Below are positions 55,290 to 64,000 of a stretch of DNA of 64,000 bases, piece by piece. Position 1 is the first letter of the stretch. Every line of letters starts with the position of its first letter. The stretch is from Anisodus tanguticus (lineage: Eukaryota > Streptophyta > Magnoliopsida > Solanales > Solanaceae): assembly GCA_034509755.1 (NCBI GenBank), contig CM067545.1:39735062-39799061 (forward strand). The letters are read 5' to 3'. Both the position numbers and the translations under genes were made by a program. The notes beneath the pieces are model-generated. The model saw nothing but the letters and a program-made list of their open reading frames with translations, was not told the origin of the DNA and searched no databases.

Positions 55290-55540
55290 TTTGGCCATTT
55301 CTTTGTGAAGGAGAAAGTCCCGAAGGCGAAACCCCCATCTGTACCAGAGGCCTCTTGGCCAGATTGGATGTAAATCGAGGGATATGCGCAGTGGCGCCAC
55401 TGCAAGGAGGGAGAGACCAACGGGACATGAACCCAGCAACAACCCTTGCAATATTTCAGCAAAAACTGTCACCACATGGATTCGAACCCGCGACGTCGGA
55501 GTGGTTGTACCCCAATCACCTTGCCACTTACCAATTAGTT
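55290..55540 (-). mobile_element. tRNA-derived SINE, minus strand
   Basis: Minus strand has an A-box-like taagtggcaaggtgattgg at 55512-55530 (reverse) and a B box gggttcgaatcc at 55478-55489 (reverse). The spacing and order fit a tRNA-derived SINE. The left end and target duplication are not resolved. Confidence 0.6.
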
Positions 55541-55617
55541 TTAGATCCTTTTAATATTTACTTCCTATCCATTAATTCAAACCAACTCAAAATTTAGCAG
55601 TTAAGATAAACATGTTA

Positions 55618-55834
55618 GGGCTCGTTTGGTACGAGATGTAACGAGTAATTAAATTTGAGATGAGTTTATTCCAATATTAGGATAAAATCACAGTATAAAT
55701 AATTTCAGAATTAGTTATTTCGAGATTGTAGTGTTATTTTTACTTCTATAGGAGAGTAGGATAACAATTAAGAAATAACTAATCCGAATTAATTAATTCT
55801 GAAATAACTTGTTCCCCAACAAGAAATTGACCCC
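55618..55834. mobile_element. Harbinger-type MITE candidate, TSD tta
   Basis: Starts gggctcgtttggtacgagat and ends aagaaattgacccc. tta lies on both sides (55615-55617 and 55835-55837). The start is familiar from PIF/Harbinger-like plant MITEs; the ends match each other only loosely. Confidence 0.5.
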
Positions 55835-55852
55835 TTAAAATTATAATTAATT

Positions 55853-56045
55853 TGTTTCAATTTATATGATGTTGTTTGACTGGACACGAAATCTAAAAAA
55901 TAAGAAAGACTTTTAAATCTTGTGGTTTAAACAAATCAAATATATTTGTGTAGTTATAGATAATCTCGTTAAATGAAAAAGATAAAGTTTAAAATTAAAT
56001 TATAAATAAATAAGAAAATATATTATTATTTTGATATTAATTAAA
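55853..56045. mobile_element. Stowaway-like MITE, truncated
   Basis: gtttcaatttatatgatgtt then cttttaaatcttgtggttta and gtgtagttatagataatctc, also found with changes in the MITE at 56277. Both terminal repeats are incomplete. Confidence 0.6.
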
Positions 56046-56276
56046 AAGAAAAGTTCGTGGGGAGAAAGAAATTAACAAAATCAGGGAAATAAGAAGAATT
56101 GGTCAAAAGCTATGCTAAAAAGAAATTGGTTTTCCTCGAAATGCTAACAGGCAACATCAAGATATTGAATTGAAGTGCCAACTGGACTCCCACGTCAACG
56201 GACGAGCCAATGCTTTTTTGAAAATTGCAAATCCCAAGGAGATATAACACCGTTATTTTATTATTATAATATATTA

Positions 56277-56504
56277 CTCCATCCGTTCTAATTTATAAGA
56301 CTTAATTTGTTTGTCAACAAAAATTTAAAAATAAAGAATTTTTTTTTAATCTTATGGTGTAAAATAAGTTAAAGAAATTTATGTAGTTATATCATCTCAT
56401 TAAGTATAAAAATAATGTTTAAAATTAAATTATTATTAAATAATATATATATATATATATATAAAATTAAAAAAATATTTTATATAAATTGAGAAAGAGG
56501 GAAT
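56277..56504. mobile_element. Stowaway-like MITE
   Basis: Starts ctccatccgttctaatttat after TA and ends ataaattgagaaagagggaa before TA. This is the Mariner/Stowaway pattern ctccctccg. It has an (at)n run at 56440-56462. Confidence 0.75.
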
Positions 56505-56776
56505 ACTAGTATTATTCTATTATTTATTTTTTAATACGCATGGGGTATTTGGTTGATCAAAGCTTCATAATTGATGCTATTTCTCCTGTCATAACCTTCT
56601 AGAATTCTTTTTGGAGCCTCTATCTAAATGTGCTTACAGAAATAATGCCAATATATATGTTAGCAACCAGCTACGTCCCTCCTGTCTTACATGTATATCT
56701 ACACATGCGTATAGTTGCATATATCTTTAAAAAAAGATAATATATTTTTTCAGTTATTTTATTAGAGATTATGGTT

Positions 56777-57223
56777 AAAAATATGTCTCAAATATAAAGT
56801 TTTTGTGAGGTTTCTATATGAACTTATCAGGTGTTTGCGTTTCTACCTGAACTATTATCAACTATTTATCAAAACACGCATGAATTATTAAGTGTTTGTG
56901 TTTCCTGCCTGAAATATCACCAATTATTTATCAAAACATACATTGACTAGTATCTGATGGTGTTGAAAACTCGCAAAAAATGATACTTAAGATGTGCTTT
57001 TCACCACTATCTCTTTATTTTTAAGTTTTTTCAATTAGTTCCTTTAATTATAATTTGACACCATTTTAAAACAAAAACAGTAGTGAATGTACACTACGCA
57101 CCATCAGATACTAGGTAAGGTGTATTTTGATAAATAGTTCGTGATAGTTTAGATAGAAAACGCAAACACCTGATAGTTCAGATAGAAAATACACAAAAAA
57201 TCTATGTTTGAGATGTGTTTTTT
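56777..57223. mobile_element. Foldback MITE with arms of about 190 bp and 125 bp
   Basis: The left arm aaaaatatgtctcaaatata to ctagtatctgatggtg is inverted at the right in caccatcagatactagg to tatgtttgagatgtgttttt. Words such as caggtgtttgcgttt occur in both. No coding capacity. Confidence 0.7.
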
Positions 57224-57380
57224 ATTATTATTTCTATTTATTATCGATCGTAGTGGAGATCAACCTATATTTTCATTTTCGGAAAAACGTTAACAATGAA
57301 TGTGAAACTATTTGGAATTTGCACATTATATCATCATGCTAGCTAGTACTTGAAAAGAATGAGTGGTTGTTAGGATATTT

Positions 57381-57772
57381 ATAGGGGAAAGGGTAAAAAA
57401 TATCTTTACTTTTATAAAAAATAATTATCATCTCTTATAAGTTGGGGTCAAATCTATCCCTTTCATTATAAGTTGAGGTCAAATATACATCTACCGTTAG
57501 TAAAGTTTCAAAAATATTATTCATTTCTAACATATTCCCGCATTAGCAAGTCTAGTCTTTGGAATTGGGTGACATGTACGCCATATTACATTTAACTTAT
57601 TCTATTAGGTGCCTACGTGTCAATTTTTTAAAAATAATCTAGAAATTTGATTTTTTGTAAAATAAATTTGGAAAAGTGGCTTTTATGAAAAAAAAAAATT
57701 TTACAAAACCCATTTTTTAAAGCAATTCTGGAATATCAGAATTTTTTATTAAAAAATCTGAAAAATAATACC
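57381..57772. repeat. Left arm of a long-TIR foldback element
   Basis: aggggaaagggtaaaaaata is inverted at 58950. About 390 bp match the right arm in reverse with roughly 80 per cent similarity by eye, for example acatttaacttattcta and gtgtcaattttttaaaaa. Confidence 0.85.
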
Positions 57773-58475
57773 AATCCGATTTCATAACTAGTTGGTACGC
57801 TCGAATAATAAAAAGAAGTTCTCTTTCTAATCCTATTTAGATTCTGTCGGGTGAATACAATCAAATACAATCAAACAGAATCCAATTCTGATGTAAAAAT
57901 TCAAATTCAAATTCAAAAATGAAATAGAAAAGATACAAAATGAAAAAATAAATATCACTAAAGGTGGGTCGTAAACCTTTATTTGAAAATGAATTGGTTA
58001 TCCATAAAGAGAAATAAAGTTTTCTTCTAGTTCTGCTTCTTGCTCTTCCAATTCAGAAAGACTTGTCGGAAATCGCCGGTTGGGTTGGTCCGACCAAGAA
58101 AGGCATGGGACATTTGGGCATTGCTTGGGTCGAGCTAGGCTACCTAGTGATTTACAAGCACCCTCACTGCACAAGGTCTCAGATGTACCTTCGGCATGTA
58201 TGCGATTTTCTTTTCTCTATCTATGTCATACTTGGGATTCACTGACAACCAATTCCAAGTAGATCCTCCCTCCTCCTCGCTCCACTTCGTTTCGCTCGTT
58301 TTCTCTTTCCTTCTGCCTGCAAAAAAAGTGATGAGATTGCTTTTGTGTGCATTAGCGATCAAGATTGGGTCTCTTTACCAGGTGTTCTACCCGTAGCTTC
58401 AGGAGGTATTCTCGTTTGGCATATGCCTGCTCTGACCGAGATCTTTGGGGATGATTCCGTACTACAATCAAATTT
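57773..58475 (+). other. Foreign, organelle-like segment in the foldback element
   Basis: About 700 bp between the arms have higher GC and less repetitive text than the arms. 58360-58467 is rbcL. The rest (cggaaatcgccggttgggtt, cacttcgtttcgctcgtttt) has the look of plant mitochondrial DNA, but I do not recognise a gene. A mitochondrial segment already carrying plastid rbcL would explain both. Origin of the non-rbcL part is an inference. Confidence 0.5.
58360..58467 (+). pseudogene. rbcL: Fragment of plastid rbcL
   Basis: Thirty-six in-frame codons read QDWVSLPGVLPVASGGI, L, then VWHMPALTEIFGDDSVLQ. This matches the plastid-encoded large subunit of Rubisco near residues 365-400. The residue after GGI is L (ctc); in functional protein it is H (cac). 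That His lies next to the active site region, so the copy has diverged. The sequence then leaves rbcL at both ends. It is non-functional and clearly transferred from an organelle. Confidence 0.92.
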
Positions 58476-58479
58476 TTCA

Positions 58480-58968
58480 TTTTTTTTTAAAAATTAATCC
58501 AGATTAAAAAAAATTAAGACTTTTTTTATATAAAAAAAACTTTACAGTTTTCCAGATTTAAAAAATTATTTTTCAGATTTTTTATTTAACAAGTCTAATT
58601 TTCCAGAATATTTTTAAAATGAGTTTTATAAAATAAAATAAAAATCAGATTTATAATAAAAGCCATTTTTTTCAGATTTATTTTTAGAAAAATCAAATTT
58701 CCAGATAGTTTTTTAAAAATTGACACGTAAGTACCACATAGAATAAGTTAAATGTAATGGGGCGTCCATGTCACCCATTCCAATGACTAGGATTGCTTAT
58801 GTGGGAATATGTAAAAAATGAGAGATATTTTTGAATATTTTGCTAATGGTAGAAGTGTATTTGACCTCAACTTGTAATGGGAGGGATATATATTTGGCCC
58901 CAATTTGAAATGATGGTAAAAGTAGCCAATTTATAAAAGTAAAGGGGGTATTTTTGAACCTCTCCCCG
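58480..58968. repeat. Right arm of the long-TIR foldback element
   Basis: The inverse of the left arm runs from ttatttttcagattttt near 58562 to gaacctctccccg at 58959. Inner sequence to 58480 has no partner on the left. Confidence 0.8.
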
Positions 58969-59156
58969 TATTTATATCCTCTCTCTGAAATTCATTTTAA
59001 AAGGAAAATGGTGATAAAAGTTCTGTTTTTGTTTCACAAAATTATTAGAGTGGGCGAATGCGTACTTTCCTTTTTTGTTTTTGTTTTTTGGTAGAATCGA
59101 CGTATACTATCAGTCTATCACTGTCCAAAGCTAAAATATTCTGCTTAGGATTACAC
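58969..59156. other. Spacer, no gene recognised
   Basis: AT-rich. The left end of the Copia-7 LTR cannot be fixed because no second copy is in the window. Confidence 0.4.
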
Positions 59157-59353
59157 ATGACTAAATGTATGACGAAAAAAAAAAGAAATCCATGATTACT
59201 ATTAGCGAATATTCTCTTAATATTCACAGTATATTTTGTAATTATAATTATTGTATATTTAATGTAACTGATGATTCTTACTGTATTAAGAATCAACATC
59301 TGTACAACTATATATATTGTGAATTAATAAAGAGAGATTATTCCAAACTTACA
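59157..59353 (+). repeat. Copia-7 5' LTR (left edge approximate)
   Basis: A TATA-like tatatata at 59311 and the primer site at 59354 mark the right end. The left boundary (about tgactaaatg) is a guess. Confidence 0.5.
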
Positions 59354-59365
59354 TGGTATCAGTAG
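59354..59365 (+). other. Primer binding site of Copia-7 (tRNA-Met)
   Basis: tggtatcagtag directly after aca. Confidence 0.85.
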
Positions 59366-59400
59366 TCAAACCCTAAACCCCACTATTCTTTTCTTCCCAG

Positions 59401-60288
59401 TTGCCACCGACAACAAAATCCCCCCCCCCTCCATCGACGACCACCTATCCTCAACTCTCATCCAATTCTGTGACTACCATGTCTCCTCCCATTTTCCCTA
59501 AAACTTCTGGTTCTTCCACAAGTGTCTTTGACAACCACCCTCCATCCTCATCGTCTTCTTTTCATCCGGCTTTCACCGTTACCAACATCAAGAATATCAT
59601 TCTCATAATTCTCGACCAAGAAGACTATCAATATTCCATGTGGGTAGAACTTTTCTATATCCATGCTTGCGCGTACAACGTGCTCGACCACATTGATGAT
59701 TTTATTCCTCGCCCCGCATATGTTGCAGAATCGACATGGTGTCGCCTTGACGCCATCGTCAAGCAGTGGATATATGGTACTAACTCCAAAGACTTGTTGT
59801 GTACAATCATGAAAATCGGTGTTTCGGAGCGTGAACTTTGGGTGCGATTAGAAGAAATTTTTCAGGACAATAAAAATACTCGGGCTGTATATTTGGAGGA
59901 GATTTCCAACAATACGCGTCTCGAGAATTTTAACATGTCCGAATATTGCAAACAATTGAAACTCATCGCTGACCAATTTTCCAACGTTGGAACATCTATT
60001 TCTGAAACAAAGATGGTGCTACAACTAGTTGCGGGCTTACCGAAAGGGGAATACGATACTATTGCAATGATGATTCAACAGGTCGACCCACTGCCGAGTT
60101 TCAACAAGGCACGTTCACAACTGCTATTGGAAGAGACTCGACGTGCTAAACAGGATGAGCACAATCAAAAAGCGTTAGCGGTTGAAAGCATGCTACCACC
60201 GGCGGCCACCACAACCCAACCACCACCGCTGGACCACCAGCAGCAGCGTGACAACCGTGGCGGAGGGCGAGGCGGTAGAGGCCGATAG
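59401..60288 (+). pseudogene. Copia-7 gag (UBN2-type)
   Basis: A 296-codon frame. Its upstream part begins with TTG at 59401 (probably a lost ATG); the first ATG is 59479 (MSPPIFPKTSGSSTSVFDNH). The core reads FHPAFTVTNIKNIILIILDQ, MWVELFYIHACAYNVLDHID, then KNTRAVYLEEISNNTRLENF and PLPSFNKARSQLLLEETRRA. The tail is G/R-rich (NRGGGRGGRGR), then TAG. This group has no knuckle. Gag itself is open; the usual start codon is not. Confidence 0.8.
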
Positions 60289-61142
60289 CAATGGTAACAA
60301 GGGGAAGGGACGCGACAAGGGCCAAAAGACACAGCAGGCAAGCTCAACTCCTGCTCCTTATTTCCAGTGGGTTGGACAGGCAGGCTGGCCCAATATCGGG
60401 AACTGGGCCGCGCCTGCATACCCCTACCTAACAGCAGAGGCCCAGTTCCAGCAGGCCTGGATGCCAGGTATTCTGGGCTCCGCCCCCCAACGAGCGAGCC
60501 CACCAAACCTACTCGGCGAGGCCCACATAGTCTCGGCCCAACAGCATCCGCAAGCCTATAGCCTGCCCCCCACTGATTTGGGCCATGCCTTCAACGCCTT
60601 AAACCTTCAACAGCCAGACGAAAATTGGTACATGGACACCGGAGCCACATCTCATCTCACCTGCTCGTTAGGTAATTTATCTCAAATGCTTCAATTAAAG
60701 TAACCTCAATTTATTACTGTTGGCAATGGTCACCGCATTCCAAATGAAGGTTACGTAACACACATATCAAACATCCCCACCCGCCTTTCTCCATAAACCA
60801 TGTCCTTTACACCCCCAACATCATTAAAACTTAATCTCTGTTAGAAAATTCACTCATAATAATTTCGTTTATGTCGAATTTGACCCTTGTGGTTTTTTAG
60901 TGAAGGATCTCAATACGTGGAAAATTCTTACGCGCTGCAATAGTGTGGGAGACCTCTACCCCTTCACTCAATCTTCGCTGTCAGACCATATTCACCTTTC
61001 TCCCTTGCTGCAATCTCTCCGTCAACTTGGCAGAACATACTCGGACACCCAGGAGAATCTGTTTTTAATTTTCTTAGGACTAATAAGCGTATTCAATGTA
61101 ATAATGGGAAACTTGCCCAACACTATTTTTCTTGCCCGCTAG
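60182..61142 (+). pseudogene. Copia-7 gag tail, protease and gag-pre-integrase
   Basis: The frame 60182-60703 overlaps the gag tail in another phase and reaches DENWYMDTGATSHLTCSLGN near 60616-60675, an intact protease loop. A stop at 60701 follows, then NGHRIPNEGYVTHISNIPTR. The frame at 60900 gives SVGDLYPFTQSSLSDHIHLS. There are several stops. The overlap in a second phase means a frameshift lies in the G-rich tail. Confidence 0.8.
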
Positions 61143-61716
61143 GCAAGCATACTCGTCTTCCATTTATGTCATCCACCAGTGTTACTTTTTCTCCATTCGA
61201 TATTGTTCATGCTGATTTGTGGGCATATTCTGTTGCTAGCTCCTTAGGTCACAAATTTTATCTAGTTTTATTAGATGATTTTTCTCATTTTATTTGGATT
61301 TACCCACTAAAGTTCAAATTTGAAGTTTTTGCCAAGTTTCTTGAATTTCAAAAATTCATTAAAACTCAATTTGAAAAATCAATAAAATCTTTTCAATGTG
61401 ATAATGGATGTGAATTTAATAATTCAGCCTTTCACAATTTTTGCTCTAATCAAGGCATGGTTTTCCATTTTTCATGCCCCCACACTTCATCTCAAAACGG
61501 AAAGACTAAACGAATTATACGTACCATTAATAACATGGCTTGTACCCTCTTGTTTCATGTCTGTCTTCCACCATCATTCTAGGTCTATGTTGTTAAAATG
61601 TTAGAGTACCTCCTCAATATTTTACCCACTAGCACTCTCCAAAATAAGACCCCACCGAAATTTTATATCGTACGATTCCGTCCTATGACCAACTCAGAAT
61701 TTTCAATTGCCTACGA
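61143..61716 (+). pseudogene. Copia-7 integrase, catalytic E changed to K
   Basis: FSPFDIVHADLWAYSVASSL has the first D; FQCDNGCEFNNSAFHNFCSN the second. The E region is HTSSQNGKTKRIIRTINN, with K where E is expected. The frame stops at 61580 (PPSF, TAG) and further integrase text (NILPTSTLQNKTPPKF) runs to the Ty3-2 LTR at 61717. Zinc-binding residues upstream near 61050-61140 are partly readable. Confidence 0.8.
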
Positions 61717-63582
61717 TGTAATGTCCCATACTTTCAGGTTACGGTTAAATCGCTAAGCGTATATAAAATTGCTACGCATGGATAAATAGACCCGAGCGTT
61801 GGGAAAATTTATGTTATATTTATGTATGCTAATAAAGAGATTAGTATATAAGAATGATTAAACCCCGAAATAATTTTGGACGTAACAGGTGTGACGACGG
61901 AAGCCGAAAATAATCTTGGCACGTGTATAAAGAGGTTATGGATGAGTGTCATATTACAAATTATGACATTGAATATATAGAAATTTTATGAGTTATCAAT
62001 ATCTAAGTGAATTGGGATCACGCAATTAATTATGTGTGTGATTGATAAACATTGCGGAGACCGGTCACTTAATTAACCTGCATGTGAAGACTTGGTGACA
62101 TCAAATTAAGGCTCCCACCGCCAAGAATTAGCTGGTGGGAGACCGAATCATTTCAGCCATTTAAGGCAAATAACATTCCATCCAAAAACATTTTCATTTG
62201 ACAACTTAGGAGGCAATTCGTTTGCTGTAGGATTAGGAAGTTGGAAAATCATTTTGTTTTGCCTTGGTTCATTTAGGAAAGATGGGAACGGCTAGTGAGA
62301 GTTTTGGAAAACAGAAACCTTGTACAATTGTTGCAAAGCAACGATTCCAACAAAATTAAGTGGAATCGAGTTATGTCAAGGTAAATTATTTCTTCCTTTT
62401 GGCATGTTCTATGTAATATAATATAACCGTGATATTACTCCATAATTTATTCTACTCCTAGTAGTTAAGAATATTCATGTTATTGATTTCTATACTGAAA
62501 GCATGTCTAAATATATTTCTAAGTCCTTATTGAGGCATACAGAAAATGTGTTGATATTCACAGTATTAGCCAAAGGTGCTAGGATATTATGTCACTCGGG
62601 GTATTTTATTGTCATTCATGCATTGTCATTTGCATTGCATTCATATATTACCCTGGACCATTGGTGCTATGCACACTACTATATGGTAAATATTATATAT
62701 GAAGGGGATATGGGGAAAGGGAAAGGCGTTACATGCGCACACCACCTGCAACTGGTATAGACTATCACAAAAGATCCCGAAGAGACCAATATGATGTGAT
62801 GATGTGATGCCTGCATGGCTTATTGGGACGGGTTGCATGATCCGCAACACTAACATATATTGGGACGGGTTGCACGATCCGCAATACTAACATATATATA
62901 TGTATATATATACCGCACTTGCATCATGCATATGTTAATTAATCATTACATGATATGATGCCTACAGAGGCTGTCATGGTAAGGAAATTTCCCGATGAGG
63001 CCAATAAATATGGACACTGCATTGTACATAACATATAGGCAAGTGTATTAGGGCCTTCAGAAGCAGTTCCTGTTGGTCAATTATTTATGTTTCAGTTATC
63101 AGTATATTCCTATTATGCTGTTATTTATTCTTGACATACTCAGTACATCAATCGTACTGACGTCCCTTTTGTCGGGGGACGCTGTGTTTCATGCCTGCAG
63201 GTTCGCATAGGCAAGGCGACCGCCCACGTGAATAGATTGCAGTTTTCAGCTGATTTTGGAAGCACTCCTCGCTTTTCGGGGTGTCGGTCTGATTTTGGTA
63301 TGATATAGTTTTGTGTGTCTATATGGGTATGGCGGGGCCTTGACCCAACCTTTGATGTTGCTACTCTTAGAGGCTTGTAGACAGGTGTTCTGTGAGTAGT
63401 AGACTTGTACGTCCTTGTCGGCCTTGGTACATGTATATATATGAGTTGGTTACCTGGTGGTTCATAATTTTCTTTCGGCTTAGTCCGTAATTAATTATGA
63501 TTAGATGTTCATGGTAAGAATGGCGGTACTCGACGAGTGGGATCCGGGTACCAGTCGCGGCCCTCCGATTTGGATCGTGACA
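61717..63582 (+). repeat. Ty3-2 5' LTR
   Basis: Begins tgtaatgtcccatac and ends gatttggatcgtgaca, 1,866 bp. Reversed, its ends equal those of the solo LTRs at 22054 and 25424. It carries a 37-bp direct repeat near 62825-62895 (gggacgggttgca) and the block gacgtcccttttgtcggggg near 63160 also found in both solo LTRs. Confidence 0.9.
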
Positions 63583-63586
63583 AACT

Positions 63587-63601
63587 TGGTATCAAAGCAT
63601 G
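63587..63601 (+). other. Primer binding site of Ty3-2
   Basis: tggtatcaaagcatg lies four bases after the LTR and resembles the tRNA-Met primer site tggtatcagagc. Confidence 0.75.
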
Positions 63602-63821
63602 TCTGTCCTTGAGAGTCTACAACCGTGTCTAGTAGAGTCTTATTTATGGGTATGTTGTGCACCATACTTATAAATAGGAGGCTATCTGACATTTTAAGGA
63701 GGCTTTCTATGCTATCTGACATTTTAAGGATAGTTTCTATTCTTTCATCTCATAAATCGTGCTATAGGACTGAATTATAACTATTTCACTCCTAATCCAT
63801 TTCGTGCTTATGATTCCAGTG

Positions 63822-64000
63822 ATGCATACCGCAAGGAAAAATTCCAAGAGTATGAGGGAGTTGAATATGGCTGCGGGCGAAGGTACAAGCCGATTGCCAC
63901 CCGTTAGCGAGGGCCAGAGCGAGACCCTCGGTATGACTCCTTCGTATGGTTCTCCCGGTACATCACCATTAGAAGAGATTCGTAGAGCTGCAACACCTTT
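63822..64000 (+). CDS. Ty3-2 gag N-terminus, partial
   Basis: The ATG at 63822 opens 59 codons to the window edge without a stop: MHTARKNSKSMRELNMAAGE, GTSRLPPVSEGQSETLGMTP and SYGSPGTSPLEEIRRAATP. The position, 240 bp after the primer site, is right for gag of a gypsy element. No gag domain is reached yet. The LTR, primer site and frame all look intact, so this may be a young copy. Confidence 0.6.
   Translation, partial: MHTARKNSKSMRELNMAAGEGTSRLPPVSEGQSETLGMTPSYGSPGTSPLEEIRRAATP

Larger units (their letters stand above)
57381..58968. mobile_element. Long-TIR foldback element carrying organelle-like DNA
   Basis: Two inverted arms (57381-57772 and about 58480-58968) surround a 0.7-kb centre. 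The outer ends fit the solanaceous MuDR-like pattern ggggaaagggt with aaaaata. The centre includes a fragment of rbcL. The element may have captured the DNA or been hit by an organelle-DNA insertion. It encodes no transposase. A clear 9-bp duplication was not found at the edges. Confidence 0.75.
59157..61716 (+). mobile_element. Copia-7, short-LTR copia, cut by Ty3-2
   Basis: A 5' LTR ends acttaca at 59353, and the primer site tggtatcagtag follows. Gag, protease and integrase are present. At 61717 the LTR of Ty3-2 begins, so RT, RNase H and the 3' LTR would lie beyond it, outside the window, or be lost. Several stops are present. Confidence 0.85.
61717..64000 (+). mobile_element. Ty3-2, gypsy element running off the window
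   Basis: LTR, primer site and the beginning of gag are present. It has inserted into the integrase of Copia-7. The rest of the element is outside. The left flank is tacga; the matching copy after the 3' LTR cannot be checked here. Confidence 0.85.

Noticed and set aside
1..64000. CRISPR array, bacterial operon, insertion sequence or phage
   Set aside because: No regular spacer-repeat array, no ribosome binding site context, and eukaryotic retrotransposon structure throughout.

Overview
This window reads as a nuclear intergenic region of a dicot plant. Solanaceae is most likely: I recognise an Au-type SINE, a second tRNA-derived SINE, Stowaway-like MITEs and LTR families I associate with tobacco, tomato and pepper. 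That placement is by pattern memory, not alignment. I found no intact host gene. Nearly everything is a transposable element, mostly broken by stops and frameshifts, in an AT-rich background.

Layout, left to right. 1-391: end of a Ty3/gypsy-type LTR that interrupts the 5' LTR of Copia-1 (392-8145, +). 8146-14664: mosaic of a CACTA-like end, local tandem repeats, an acidic exon-like fragment, a solo copia LTR (10617-11013, TSD atgag), a SINE (11676-11910, 18-bp TSD), and a decayed hAT transposase on - carrying a small complete hAT (12185-13266, 8-bp TSD). 14665-20604: Ty3-1, a gypsy element with gag and protease but no reverse transcriptase or integrase. 21991-38231: three short-LTR (Ale/Retrofit-like) copia elements on -. 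Copia-2 has two gypsy solo LTRs nested in it; Copia-3 and Copia-4 lie on either side of a duplicated flank. 38931-39258: signal-peptide exon pair of an unidentified gene. 39335-40522: solo LTR with TSD atata. 41868-48504: Copia-5, complete with TSD gagcc, inserted with a TRIM in a DUF4283-like coding remnant. 49191-49703: LINE 3' end. 49706-54778: Copia-6 (+). 55290-57223: a SINE and four MITE or foldback elements. 57381-58968: a long-TIR foldback element whose centre holds organelle-like DNA including part of rbcL. 59157-61716: Copia-7, interrupted by Ty3-2 (61717 to the window end), whose LTR family also made the two solo LTRs in Copia-2.

The order of events can partly be read from nesting. 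Copia elements came first, gypsy LTRs of one family then landed in them, and solo LTRs formed by recombination. The most unusual items are the foldback element carrying rbcL DNA, the duplicated flank with Copia-3 at its breakpoint, and the inverted LTR/polypurine piece at the RT deletion of Copia-4. I do not see an undescribed functional system such as a defence or regulatory module; the interest is in element structure and rearrangement.
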